This document shows, one piece after another, positions 21,131 to 32,951 of a stretch of DNA of 64,000 nt. Both the position numbers and the translations under genes were made by a program. The stretch's first letter is position 1; the number at the start of each line of letters is the position of its first letter. The notes below the pieces were generated by a model. It saw only the letters and a list, made by a program, of their open reading frames with translations, was not told the origin of the DNA and did no database searches. The stretch is from assembly GCA_032821775.1 (NCBI GenBank), contig JAVLRN010000002.1:992001-1056000 (forward strand), given 5' to 3'. Source of the stretch: Sanguinoderma infundibulare. Lineage: Eukaryota; Basidiomycota; Agaricomycetes; Polyporales; Polyporaceae.

Positions 21131-22740
21131 GATTGCAGCGGTAAGTGCGAGTTGTGAGTGGTAGTCGAAGTATCTACAGGTGAGGGAAGTGCGGCTACAC
21201 AAGGAGCGCAACTGCAGGATTGAGTAGCGAAGTAGCTGTGGTGGATTCGCGAGCGCAACTGGAGGTTAGAGTTTGGATGAGAGCAAAGGTAGGCAATCAC
21301 GCGCGGGTGCAATCGTCCAGCGTATAGTTCAATATATAAATTATGTCATTCTATTCTATTCCATTACTGACAGAACGTCCTGCATGAGAGATGGTGGTAA
21401 GCGTCGACCGTCTGAGGGACCGGTATTGGATAATGTAAGCTGCAGCACTTACCCTACGGGCTCTGACAGGATGAGACAAGTTCGAACGCCACAATCCTGT
21501 ATGCACGTTATTGGGGCGTCGTACGTCGCTTTTTGAGGTAGGGGTAAGCCATGGGTGGGACTACGCGAGTTTTCCGGCGTATGAATGTAGGCCGAAGGAG
21601 CGATTTCGCGTTGCTGGCTGTACTGCGCGTTATAGACTCAGTTAGTCCTGCCGAGTTGTTCAGTTGGGTGGGGGTTAATGGCACTAGGTTCACTACAATT
21701 GCACTTCGCATGTCAGACGATTGCAAGACGTCCATCCACACAACTGCTAGAGTATACAATTGAAGTGTGCTGGTCCGCCCCTATGAGATCAACCTTCTCA
21801 AAGCCCGAAAACCTGCCAGCGAAGTATCGTCAGCTTTCAGCTGTTCAAAAATGAAGTCGAGCATTGGAACCTACGAATATATTGTGGTCTCTGAAACATT
21901 TGGGTGGGAAGTGGATGATGAACAAGGCAAGAGCAGCACCACCACCGACGTTCAGTAGGCGGCTAAAACTTCTCGGGCCGCAGCTCACCGTGCGATTCCT
22001 CATGGAATTCGAATCGACTTCCGAAGTGTCTTCATCGATCTTATCTTTCCTTCCCTTCCCTTCCCTTCCCTTCCCTGAGTCCCTTCCCTTCTGGCCGTCT
22101 CCTCCTTCCTTCCTTCGTCTCTCTGTCCCCGCTCTTTCACTGGCTTGACTTGTGCGGCACAGGTGACCAATTCCTTCCGAGTCGACCCCAGCACATCAGC
22201 TTTGTCGAGACAGCAACAGCGTCTGCACTGGCACGGCCGTGACCGTCGCCGAGCGCGAGGACCATGACAGGGCCCTGGCTGGCGCAAGCCCACTACCAGA
22301 CCCCGCGCGCCCTGCCGCCCGGCGTGGGCATAGTCGGCGGGACGCTCACGACGTCCATATGGGCGAGCGCGATGCCCGTGCAGATGTCAACGACACCGCG
22401 TGGGCCCACGGCGAACGGGCCATACATGCGCATGCCTATCGGGGTGGGCGGGGGCAGATAGGCGTTAGGAAGGATCATGCGCTCGAAGCTCGGTGGGAGA
22501 GTCGCAGGAGAGAGAGAGGGGGGGATCTAGCGGTAAGTGTTCGAGCAGGGCAGCAGCTCGACGGCTGTGCCGGCGGTGGGCACAGCGTCCCGGGTGGGGA
22601 TGGGACGCAAGGAAGGGGCATTGTATATGTGGGTTGCCGCATACGGACGGTCGAATGTGATGTACAAATTTTGTTTTTGGCGGCTTGTGTACACTGTGTA
22701 TCGTTTTCTAGTGCGAATTATTACTGTTTTAGTACCCTCT
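21131..22740. other. No confident gene; TTCCC microsatellite and dispersed-repeat partner
   Basis: 21797-21895 is the partner of the repeat at 9497-9601. A TTCCC pentanucleotide run lies at about 22046-22091. Around 22240-22480 the minus strand reads as Pro/Gly-rich protein-like sequence (LPPPTPIGMRMYGPF), with no clear start or splice pattern. Confidence 0.4.
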
Positions 22741-22752
22741 CTCCACGTTGAC

Positions 22753-24120
22753 ATGTCCGCCCCGGCCATAGAGGTAAGCTCCGAGTACGTATGGCTCCTT
22801 GCTGATGTTTGTTGTTGGCGATATCCCGAAGCTCATTACCAACAATCTGGAGAAGAAACTGGAGAGCGCCTTTGCATTGGTGGCGGTCCACCCAGGAAAC
22901 ATTGTTCGTCACGTCAAAGGACACCAGACCTTTATCACTACGAACACCTGGGCACGATGCGGTACTCAGGTACGTCTCTGCCTCTCTGCTGACCTTGCCA
23001 TGACACTTAGAGTTTGACGCTACGCCAACCCAGGGTGATAACGCGCCAATGGACGTCCATCCACAGCAGATGAAGCGGGCAGAACGCACCAACGACGGCC
23101 AAAGAGTGCCCTACCCGTCCAAGGATATGAGTTCCATCCAGAGCTATATTTATGCCAGGCGTTCTCAGAATTCTTTGGCGATATGAAGCAGCGTGTAAGT
23201 ATTGTTGGCTCTAACTCCTCTTCAGTTGTTCGTGTACGTATGGACTGTCTTGATACAGATCTTTCATACAGACCTACCAGACGTGGCTCATTTTGGGCAA
23301 GAACTACTGGATTACGCTTTTCCCGATACTGACAGTGGCGGGGACGATCGGTGTGTGTACTACAAGTTTCAAAAGCTCCGTGACACACCGTCTGATCGGT
23401 CTCGCATGCACCCAAATAGTGACAGGAATCGGGATTGTGTGTGTGTCCGCCGCACCCAGCACCCTCGGCTCATGGGTCGTTGGCGTCTGCGTGATGACGC
23501 TCCGGTGCGCCTCTGGAGCATTTCATAGCCTTGCTAGTCGACTCACTCCGAGTTCAGTACAAACGTGTACGGATCAGGTACGAGCCTCGCGTTGATGTTC
23601 GCCAACTTCAAGGCTGAACCGCACCGATTCCCAGTGATGATAGCGTACCGTGTGTAGACGTCCAGCTGCCTCCTTGGGGCTCTGCAGCTACTAACCACCT
23701 TTGTATACGTCGCAGCTGAAAGCGCACTTCCCTGGCCTTGTGGACAAGATCCAACGCTACGCCAGCGCACTTCCAGGATACGAGAGCAGCTGCGAAGCCC
23801 TTCTCTGGCTTCGTTATCAATCTCAACGTTTCTACACGCAGTCATCGGGACAGGAAGGACCTGGAAGCATGCGTGGTCCTTGCCGTTGGCACCTTCACCC
23901 GCGGAGAACTGGCGCTTCTGGAGCTTGGCATGGTGGTTCCTCTTCGATGCGGAGCCTTCATTTTTTTCCTCGCCAATCGCATCACTCACTTCATTCTTCC
24001 CTACTCTGGAACTCGAGCATCTCTGGTGTGCCATTCGGATAGAGAGGGAACAAAGTGGGTACACAACTGCATGGGCTGGGATAACAATACATATATGAAG
24101 CTTAGCCGCTACCCCTTGTA
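22753..24120 (+). other. Possible decayed membrane-protein gene
   Basis: Plus-strand pieces look exon-like. ATGTCCGCCCCGGCCATAGAG at about 22753 is followed by a GTAAGC donor. At 23275-23350 an exon after ATACAG reads YQTWLILGKNYWITLFPILTVAG, the style of the third helix region in fungal seven-helix DUF6533/DUF6534-type proteins. Further hydrophobic stretches follow to about 23560. The pieces do not join into one frame, and the 3' part (23700-24120) is ambiguous. Low certainty. Confidence 0.3.
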
Positions 24121-24389
24121 GTTCGTTTCTCCAAATGGGCACATGTCATCTTATCATCGGAGTGTCAGGATTGACAGCTTCGTATGGAAGCGGCGTACTC
24201 CTTGCGCTAACGCTCGCGAGTTCACTCTCAACTGAACCTTGAGCCATGCCGTCTCTGTCTCGTACCCACCCTCTGGCAAGCCTAAGATTCACCGACCGTT
24301 CTGCCTGATCCCCCCTTTTCCAGCCTGGGTACCTACAGAGAAACACATCCACCATTCGAAAGCGGGAGGTTTGTGCGCTTATTTCTCTA

Positions 24390-24397
24390 TAAATAGG
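24390..24397 (+). promoter_or_regulatory. TATA-box-like element
   Basis: TATAAATA lies in a CT-rich stretch about 240 bp before the ATG at 24635. Position and sequence suit a core promoter of the following gene. The function is inferred. Confidence 0.4.
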
Positions 24398-24634
24398 CCA
24401 GCGGGAGCACGGAGTCCGGCAGCTGCTGGCCCCCGACCGGAGTCCAACTGCCCCTCGCACTCAGTCATCTTCGTCACCTACTCGTACACTCCGAACCATT
24501 GTCTTCTAAACTCTCGCCCGTTGTCTCGCTCGCCGTCTCACCGCTTTTTTCCTCCGTAGTCTCGCCTGTGGTCTTTCCGCTCGTCTTCTCGCCCGTCGTC
24601 GCGCACCTCACACTCACACACATTCTTCCTTCCG

Positions 24635-25382
24635 ATGTTGTCTGCTACGTCTGCGAACGTCCATCCTGGTGAGCCGCATAACCTTGCCTGGTGTGTCGTC
24701 TGACGATACTGACAAGTATTTTCGGTCACTGGATTGGTAGGGCACGGGGCTGAAAATGTTGGGGCTGGTTCGGCGGCGGCGGGAGGTAACGGGTCTGTGC
24801 CCGACGTTACGGGCTTGAGCGGCATAGTAGATTACCTAGTGCGGAACCAGCTGTGGTTCCAAAAATCCCTTCAAGAGCAAGTCGACTTGGAGCGCGCCGT
24901 CAGCGCCAACCTCCAGGCCCAATTACAGCTCCGTAACGAGGATGCCAAAGTGAGTCTCGTTATCAATCCGCTGTCTTCTGTGGACTAACATTCCCTGGTT
25001 TAAGAAACATGGTGATCAAATTGATCGCCACGACCTCATCCTGGCTGTACAACAATGGGCGGCGAAGAAACTAGAGCGTTCTCACGAGTTGTACCTCTCC
25101 ATCTTCGTGTCATTCGCCGAGAAGTTGGGTTGCGACAAGGAGATAAGCTTCCAGTAAGTGACGTCAATGTGCTTTATCGTTTTATTATCTTATACTTACC
25201 TCAATATCAGATCCATCATGCAGGAACTTGACACCGTCAGCCTCTCCTTCAAAATGGCCCGTGGTGAACACGGCGTCAACGCTGATGAAGCCGTCAACGC
25301 TGACGATGGCGTTAACGCCAACGACGGCTTCAACGTCGTCGACTTCCCCATCTACATCGCCACCATCGTCACGCCTGTCTGA
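24635..25382 (+). CDS. Coiled-coil hypothetical protein (187 residues)
   Basis: Exons 24635-24668, 24741-24949, 25005-25153 and 25211-25382 join with exact phase. All donors are GTGAGN or GTAAGT. The protein starts MLSATSANVHPGHG and has a Gly/Ala-rich linker. A helical segment follows (LVRNQLWFQKSLQEQVDLER, then LQAQLQLRNED) with spacing that suits a coiled coil, and then HELYLSIFVSFAEKLG. The C-terminal part carries a short repeat of the type VNADDG/VNANDG. No catalytic motif, signal peptide or membrane segment is visible. I do not recognise it. The clean splicing suggests a real expressed gene. Confidence 0.65.
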
Positions 25383-25689
25383 TGCTCGTTCGATTTCCAC
25401 CGAGTGACCATGTGGTGGAGGCGGTGGTTGGTCCAATCATATCTCGTGGAATTGTATCCCGCAGCCTGGATGTTGAAACGTATCCCTCGTCAAATTGTAT
25501 CCCATGTTACGTGTACTTATAGCAGGTATCTTGGTACCGCTCACCTAAGCCCCCCGTATCCGCGTCCGAGACATCATCCCACTATCTCCCTAATTAACCC
25601 TACTCGGCGGCAAAAACGTGCACCTCCGCTCCATGCTCGGGTCATCCGCAAACAACCCATCTATCCTCCCCCTTCAGCTCCTCATCCCC

Positions 25690-26100
25690 AAAACGGTCTG
25701 AGGAATGAGTTCTCACGTAAACACTCCCGCAGCTTATCCCTCATCACGATCCCCAATAGCTGCTCCCCATGCACGACAGGGAGCCCCCTAAACCTGTGCT
25801 TCCGCACTAACTCGTCCAGCTCCTTCAGTGAACGCCCATGTCCGCGCGCATCGTTGCGGAATGACGACCAGGTTCGCGGCCGACTTCATGACGTGCGCCG
25901 CTGTCTGGCCCTTGTCGCGGTACTCGCGCGTCGGCAGCCACGGATACTGGCGCATCGCGATTCAGATCGAATATATGCCGTCCTTGCCAAACGCGTCCGC
26001 GACCCACTTCGAGACCATGACCAAGATCATGATCGGCAGGACGCAGTGCGAGAGCGCGCCGGTGAGCTACGAGGTGTGGGCACCGGTCAGACGTCTGTTG
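25690..26100 (-). pseudogene. CLC chloride channel C-terminal (CBS domain) remnant
   Basis: On the minus strand from about 26060 the frame gives LPIMILVMVSKWVADAFGKD, then a TGA, then MRQYPWLPTREYRDKGQTAA and VMKSAANLVVI. After a frame change near 25860 the rest reads SLKELDELVRKHRFRGLPVV and GEQLLGIVMRDKLRECL. This is the end of the last CLC helix followed by a CBS domain, as in fungal CLC channels. The nonsense codon, the frameshift and the missing pore-forming part show it is a dead fragment. Confidence 0.75.
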
Positions 26101-26531
26101 TAGAAGCGGGCGGGGGCCAAACTGATGGTTCTCCGCCGGAGGTTTTCTCCTGCGCCCGCTCGTGCTCGCGTCACCAAGCCACAGACAACGTCGAACGGGA
26201 GTCGGCTGGAATCACCTCGCACTGAACAAGTTCGTCCTGTCTCAGGATCGGAACGGACGGGACTCGAGCGAAGGCGACGCGAGCACGATCCGGCACTGAG
26301 CGTGCCCTCCATTCGAACGCGAACGCTTGCCACACATTAGCCGACCAAATATATTGTTAGTCCCGCATATCCGCGTCAGGACGCAAATGGGAGCATCAAG
26401 AAATCAACTAGTAAGAATCGGCGAAGCTGGATAGTGGGGCATGGTGCTAGAGTTATGAGCCGCCTGGAAACAGAGGACTATAGTAGCAGCGTCCGAAATA
26501 GACACTACATGAGTCCAAGCTGAGAAAGTGG

Positions 26532-28681
26532 TCAGTATCTAACAGCGTTCAACGCCAGTGTGAAACGTAAATGCAAACACACCTGCATTACTTCAGCGTC
26601 AGGGTGCCCTCCGTAAACCTCAGGCCGGAGCAACTCATTCGAGGCGAGTTTCTCTATCTCCTTCTGAAACCTGACCCACTCGGTCGCGCTGCCGTCATCC
26701 GTAACAGTTCCCAATGCTGGAAACGCCAACCGTAACGCCAATGACGTTTTTTCAACCGCCTCGGGATCGAAGTGGAGGACGCTGGAGGTCAACGCCTGTA
26801 TTGATTCCTTGCGTGTACCGGTGATGTGCGTGAAACGGCAGATGGAGAGCTCCGGCAAGTGCAGTCGCGTCAGGTATTTAGCTTGATCCAGCATCGCGAG
26901 AATGTCTGATATAGTGGGGATATCGAGAAGAGGATTGGAGCTGATAAGGTTGAACCGTATGTCTAGCTTCTGTAAGCGCGGCCAGGCACGTCCGAACCCG
27001 ACGAGATCACCGGGAGACAAGCGTAGGTGGACAGAGTTGAGGTGGAGGATGACGGTCCGCAACCCGCAGCAAGCGAGTGCAGGCTGGAGGACCTTGATGA
27101 TTCCACCGGGTAACTCGATCCTCGACGGCGTCATGTTAGTCGTATAAGATATGCCAATGTACGATGGTTCAGTCGTAACATGAGCCGAAAAGATTGGGAA
27201 AGCGTTCGCCACCGCAGTCGCATCGACGGGAGCCCCATTGGCATCTAGCACGGGGGTATGGGAGGGGAGCGCGTCGACGACGAGACCCTCGTGGACCCCG
27301 AGATACATGTTGGCAAGTGTGGTAAATGGTAAGGTATCAAATGGCTGTTGTACATTTTTCGTGTACGGCACAGCCCCCGACGCTACAGTCTCACATGAGA
27401 ACATTGATGCAGTTGAGATGAGTGATGAAGAATGCACACAACACATGGGAATTGAGCCGGTTTATGACGAGCCTTGCGAGCTGGCCAGGGATACCGTCAG
27501 GGTGGCAGACGATGAGATGCAGCTCATTGAGGTGGGGGTAGGTTTCGTGGCACTGGTCGATGAGGCCCTGGACACGATAAGCATAGAAATCCGCTTGATC
27601 CTGAGGCGTCCCAGAGCTCATCGGACACATCCTATCGAGGACTTCGACCCGAAGACAGCGAATTGCGTTTGGGATGAAGACGCCGTAAGGGCTCTTGGAC
27701 ACAGACGTCGGAAGCGACAGGGAGCCAGCCAGGGGGATGATGGCGGTCTTGGTGACGGTATCGGGGGCACCATCCTCGGTCTCGTGGGCGCCATCCTCGG
27801 TCTCGGAGGCACCATCCTCGGTCTCGTGGGCGCCATCCTCGGTCTCGGAGGCACCATCCTCGGTCTCGTGGGCGCCATCCTCGGTCTCGGAGGCGCCATC
27901 CTCGGTCTCGGGGGCGCCATCCTCAGTCTCGGGAGCGCGGAGGAGTGGTGGCAAACAATAGTCTGTACCAGTCCAGGCGATGGTCTTGACGCCGGGGAAG
28001 ATGATGAAACGGAAATATGTGACCAGGACCTCGAGAAGGCCGAGAACCTTGGGAGCGAAGTGTTCGCGGCGGACCGTCAAGTACCGGGTTTGAGCAGTTG
28101 TAAAGAGGAAACGTCTCCACTTGAACGAGATCTCGCTATCTGGTTCGTCCAAAACCTCGTGAGGGTTGTATTGTAAAAGAAGCAGTCTGTAAATAGTCAG
28201 TCAAGCCAATCTTCAGGGATAGAGGATACATACAGGAATACCAGATTAGAGTGATTTCCCGCAATGACAACGTCCTCGGGGTCGAGAACTCCTGGAGCGT
28301 CAATTAACGTTCCCCACAGGTGCGGGAGCCAATCCACCCGATGGTATAATGCGGAGATGCCGCTGTAGTAGAGTGAGGTACAGACCCGACTGAAGGACAG
28401 CACGTCGGCATGGGTGCCGATGTAGTTATTTTGAGAGCGCGAGGTTCTGCGGCACGTCGGGAGAAGCGCGAACGCGATCAGAGTAGCGACCTCCAAGATG
28501 TTCAAAGTTCTGACAGCGGCGGTTTCGACGCCGTCCTTGTCGCGAATTTTTCCAGAGGTCTGAAAGAGTCTAAGAGATAAGGAAGTCTCGCAGGGGATGC
28601 GCTGTAGTAGCAGACGCCACGTCAGCGGCAGCAGAGGGACACAGAACACACATGGTAGAAACTTGCCTTATGCTCGCCCAT
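26532..28681 (-). CDS. F-box-like / leucine-rich hypothetical protein
   Basis: Exons 28667-28681, 28234-28559, 27445-28186 and 26532-27389 give about 646 residues. The first intron uses a GC donor (GCAAGT at 28666). The N-terminal part (HADVLSFSRVCTSLYYSGIS) resembles the helix pair of fungal F-box proteins. The region after about residue 380 has Leu-spaced segments (LRTVILHLNSVHLRL, RLQKLDIRFNLI, YLTRLHLPELSICRF) that suggest a leucine-rich repeat fold. Between them lies a run of seven-residue repeats (ETEDGAS/ETEDGAH). If it is an F-box protein it would recruit substrates to an SCF ubiquitin ligase, but the F-box match is weak. The junction at 27390-27444 has an alternative donor. Confidence 0.55.
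27763..27935. repeat. 21-bp coding minisatellite, about eight units
   Basis: Units of GGCGCCATCCTCGGTCTCG plus two variable bases repeat in tandem and keep the frame of the F-box-like gene, encoding ETEDGA with alternating His or Ser. Copies alternate between two variants, which suggests growth by unequal exchange of dimers. Confidence 0.85.
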
Positions 28682-28902
28682 CTTGAGCTCATTTCCTCTT
28701 GTCATTGTTCTCGGAGGAGCCCACGGTAGAATCGGGAGGGAAAGATATCTGAGGGGATTCAACCGTTGAATGTGGCGGAGATCAAGAGAAGGTCAAGCTG
28801 GTGCCTCGCCGTCCGAATCCACAGGAGATGTTGACGCTCGGAGCCGCTGTCAGTATAAATCCAGAGACGTCAAGCTCGCCAAAAATTTTTGTTCAACTTC
28901 CA

Positions 28903-28966
28903 CATCCCCTGCCACATCACTGGCCTCTTCATCCCCTGCCACATCACTGGCCTCTTCATCCCCTGC
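28903..28966. repeat. 27-bp tandem duplication in a 5' leader
   Basis: CATCCCCTGCCACATCACTG plus seven more bases occurs twice in tandem with a third partial copy. It ends 10 bp before the ATG at 28976. Confidence 0.75.
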
Positions 28967-28975
28967 TTCGCAACC

Positions 28976-31802
28976 ATGCAAACCCGTAAAAGCGCCAGAA
29001 AAGGCCGGGTTACCGCTTCTCAAGAGCCAGAGCCAGCCTCATTGCCCAAGCGTCAGACGAATCGCCAGCGGAAGCGTGGGTCTGAGTCAAAGGAGCAAGA
29101 CGTGCGCGGCGACGAAGAAGCCTCTATCGACGACGACATTCTGATCGAAGCAAAGGCGGCTGCTCCTCGTGGTCGCGATATACCTATGAACGATGGTGAG
29201 CTCCTTCCTCTCAGTCGTCCTCGACCTCGACGCACATACACTATCGCGAACTTGGAATTCAGGTTTTCAGAGGCAGAGCGGCAAACGCAAGCTCGACGAA
29301 ACTGAATCCGAAGCCGAGGCCCCCAGTGAGGCCCCCACGAACGATCTTGATGACGGCGGAGCTGCTACGGGGTCCGAACTCAGCGAACTAGACGATGCTG
29401 AGTCAACCCCAAAGCCGGCCAAGAAGAAGGCTCGAAGTAAGTAACCACTCTGATATAATAGTCAATTGTCCAACAATCGTCGATCGCAGCAACTGTCACT
29501 CACAATGTCAAAGTCGAAGCCGCCATTCGCGACAGCGGCGCTTCCAAGAGCACACGCTCAAATCGCGCGCTGGGCGCCAAGTGCGTCCACTTATTTGGTT
29601 GCTCCTTTCCCTTCTTGATATGTTCTTTTATGCCGCCCCCTGTCAGACACACTGATGTTAGTAAGGAGAAACTCGCTAGATTGATGAAGGTTGAGCCGGA
29701 CGTCATCAAGGCTTCCCAGACCGCCGCTTCTTTTCGTTCAGCCGCGTCCGGCTCTTCGTCTCAGCCATCGAGGGCGTCCAGCGCATTGTCGACTCGGAGC
29801 ACCACTCGCACTTTGTCTACGGCCTCGGTCTCTTCAAGCAAGCCGTCCGCCCCCCCATCAGCAATGGTCGAGGCGCCTCAGGTCCTTCGCACTAGGGCTG
29901 TGGCTGCTGCGCCGTTTTCCAAACCTCCCAAGCCTGCGCAAGAGAAACCGTTTAACACTGAGTCCACGAAGCCGAAGCCGAAGCCGAAGCCGAAGCCGAA
30001 GGGGAAGGGGAAGGAGGGGCAAGTTGCGAAGATTCAAGTAGAGGATGGCGGTGTGGGAAGCGACGATGAGGACCTCGAGCGCGCAGCGGCTTTGGCAAGC
30101 CCGCAGAAGGCAGGGAGTGCTCGGCCGACTAGCCAGGTATGTGTCTCATCACGTCATATGCTTGAGTGGCTCGCACCGGTGTTGTCGACCTGTGGGACAC
30201 CGTCTCCCATCCCTTATGGACGACGCTTTGTGCGGCGACTATCCTCAAGCGCGTCCACGATGCAGTCGAAGCACCGGGAGTGTGGGCGACCGTACTTGTT
30301 ACCGTCATTGAGCCCTGCCCCAGCCTAGACTTGTCTTGCCGAAATGCGAATGCAGACGAGGACTTGCAGATGGATCACGGTGTTTCGCAGATCTTCGCCC
30401 CCAGTGTCGTTCTTTGACCACATTCCACGTAGCATTTTGTGGTTGTCAAGGAAGAGCCCGACGACAAGCCATTCATCAACGTCACCGGACCAACCCCTCG
30501 CAAGCCTGTCAAGCAAGAGAAGGTTAAGGCAGAGGCAGCACCGTTCGGAAGTCGGAAACATCCCGGAGTTGCCCAGCCTTCGGTAAGCCAGATTCCGATT
30601 GATTTTTCCTGTCCTTATGTATTCCTCATCAGAATCCCCGTGCTACTGAGTTGGACAACGGCGAGGGCGATCACGACTCTGACGTGGAGATTCTCGATGG
30701 TCCTCCTGCGATGATGCTTTCCGCCCCAGCCTCACGTCGGTCCCGGTCGGCGTCTGTGACCCCAAAGTATCGTCTGGCCGACCTCCCGGCCGGTACCCAG
30801 GAAAAGTTCAAGTCGATGTTTGTCCCCACCTTGCTACATTACCAAGGCGCTCAATTCGAGCCTTGGACTTGGGTTGACGCTACATCAGTCACCACGGTCC
30901 AGAAGATTTGGAGCGCGGTTTTTCCAAGCCACCCTCACAAAGTCGAGGTTAACGGCTGCGTGTACGCGCTCGTATGTAGTCATATCTCAATTTCACGCAG
31001 CGGTGTGTTTGCTGATCTTTCGTGATTGCGTAGGCGTCCCAAAAATTGTGGGATTGGTGGTCGAGTATCAAATTGGCTGCCGAAGTTGTCGTGCAGGTTT
31101 ATTTCGACAAGAAACAGATGGAGACGGAGGACGGTCGGAGTGTCTTCTCCCAGAAGATTCTCGACGAGGCGCGGTTCCTATATGAAAATGCCTTCGCTAA
31201 GCATAGGATGGTAAGTGTTTTGTAGTCAGTTCGCGATGACGACTAATTGTGCCTTTCAGGGGCTGTTCAAGAGCCAGCTCTTCCTTGGAGTTCTTGCTGT
31301 ACATCTGGAAGCAACAAAAAACGCCATCGACGTTCCTCGACTGTTCGAAACCAAGAAACCCGAACCACAACCCGAACCAGATCGGCCTGTTGGAGCCATG
31401 GGTCTTTGTGCCGCCGCGGTGTGTAATTTGACTTCTTTCTCCCGGTTGTTGTTATCCCCGCTCATGATCAACTGTCAGCTTGAGCGCATCCTCAGATTGT
31501 ATGAGAGTAGGCGTATGACGCGCAATGACAGAGGCGTCTGGAAGGTCGCTCCGCAGTTGAATCCGATGACCGGTAAGATGAGCACGTCGCAGACGGATTT
31601 CACCGAGGTCCGATTCCAGGGTCCCACGAACGAGTACGCCGAGAGCGCAATGAGAATGAACCCGAGCAAGTTCGAGGCTGTTATCAGCGCCGCCGAGGAC
31701 CAATTCGGCGGTGGTGGGCGTTCAGCTCCAGCCGATGATATGTTCAGCGTGGGGGGAGTGCAAGGACGGAACCAGTTGGTTGACGATGATGGTGACGCTT
31801 AG
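28976..31802 (+). CDS. Basidiomycete multi-copy nuclear-type protein, function unknown
   Basis: The start is MQTRKSARKGRVTASQ. Exons 28976-29195, 29263-29436, 29490-29580 and 29647-30136 join in phase. The middle (30137-30440) is unclear. From about 30440, VVKEEPDDKPFINV and four further exons run to a TAG at 31802. The N-terminal half is basic and disordered, with a KPKPKPKPKPKGKGK run at about 29980. The C-terminal half has a conserved-looking module: GTQEKFKSMFVPTLLHYQGA, IWSAVFPSHPHKVEV, then GLFKSQLFLGVLAVHLEA. From memory such proteins occur in many copies in agaricomycete genomes, but I cannot attach a function. It lies 1.5 kb upstream of, and points toward, the KDZ transposase. Confidence 0.6.
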
Positions 31803-32684
31803 TTTGGTGTGTAATAGACCATAACTGTGCTTCGTTTCCGACATGACTAACGGCTTTTTAGGACGCCGTCCCTGTGCCGCTTCTTGAACGCCAATCCGCG
31901 CATATCTTGATCACGTTTCTTATATCGTCTTAATGCCCTCCTTGTACAAAGCCACTCCCCGTTACGTCTCTGTCCTGTCTTCTTGTCGTTGTCTGGCCAT
32001 ACTTTACCACTCTCCTTTCCTGCATCCCTGATATCCTCGTCAACGTATAACCTGTAAAATGCTTTGTAACGTCATGTAGATTGCAATCTGCTCGTCGCGT
32101 TTGGCTACTGCTCTGCAATACATATGCTGAACAACGCCTGTGATCCTGGATATCTACTGAGCAGTATGCTCTCAGGAGAGCACAGCGACGGCCCTTGCTC
32201 TCCAGAACCACTCCAGGAGAGAAGCATGCCACCAGGAGCTTTCAGGACCTTTGACGTCAACGATTCTCCAAGGCACACAGACCCTCATGATCGCTCAGAT
32301 CTCAGGCAGTGGCCGTCAGCTGGTCAGATCCAAAGCCATTCCAGGGAAACCTAGGGCTCAAGCGGAGGACAAGGGGATCAGAAGGAGCTTTCAGGACCAG
32401 GCACACAGACCCTCATGATCGCTCAGATCTCAGGCAGTCAGCTGATAAGATCCAAAGCCATTTCAGAGATACCCAGGGCTCAAGCGAGGACAAGGGGACC
32501 GGATCGCCCGCATCTAGGATTGTTCTGGCCATAAGCGCGACAGCTACTCAGGTACATCTCAGATATATCTCAGGAGCGGCCAGTAGCTAGATCTGCCTTG
32601 GAGCCTGACGATCCTGGGGAGTCCCTTGGCAGATTGCTCAGGGACTCTCAGGGATTGTCAGGGCAGGTGGGTTTTCCTGATGGA
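31803..32684. repeat. No gene; imperfect 150-bp tandem duplication at 32234-32512
   Basis: The words AGGAGCTTTCAGGACC, CACACAGACCCTCATGATCG, CTCAGATCTCAGGCAG and GATCCAAAGCCATT occur twice in the same order, about 149 bp apart, with small indels. The surrounding sequence is rich in CTCAGG words. No reading frame is convincing. Confidence 0.7.
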
Positions 32685-32721
32685 GCTCGTATGTCTTTGA
32701 GGACCACGAGCTGCCCCATGT
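32685..32721. repeat. Second copy of the 37-bp dispersed module
   Basis: It matches 5015-5051 except for two bases. Here it lies about 30 bp before a coatomer-alpha fragment. At the other site it sits next to an orphan exon. Confidence 0.75.
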
Positions 32722-32747
32722 CATCTTGAGGCTCTCAGGCGCGGTAC

Positions 32748-32951
32748 CATCTTGTGGCGCAACCCGAGCTCAACCTCTTCGCTGCTGGTCATGACAATGG
32801 ATTGATCATCTTCAAGGTCGAGCACGAGCGGCCCGCGTTTGCAATGCACGGAGACACGCTATACTACGTTCGCGACAAGTACGCGCGCGCGTATGACATC
32901 AACACTAGCTCCGACATCGGTCTTCTGAGTGTCCGCAAGTCCACCAGCGGT
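32748..32951 (+). pseudogene. COPI coatomer alpha subunit, internal exon fragment
   Basis: One open block reads AQPELNLFAAGHDNGLIIFK, then ERPAFAMHGDTLYYVRDKY and DINTSSDIGLLSVRKS, ending at a GTGAGT donor near 32951. This is the conserved segment just after the WD40 propeller of coatomer alpha (COPA/RET1), part of the COPI vesicle coat. No neighbouring exons of the gene were found, so it is an isolated fragment of about 68 codons. Confidence 0.85.

Noticed and set aside
22046..22091. TTCCC run as telomeric repeat
   Set aside because: The unit is not the fungal telomere repeat TTAGGG and the run is very short, so it is a microsatellite.
2358..31802. Frameshifts explained as poor sequence quality
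   Set aside because: More than 1,000-codon frames of the Plavaka and Gypsy genes in the same window are undamaged, so the lesions in gene fragments are probably real. Single homopolymer cases (19402-19405) could still be errors.
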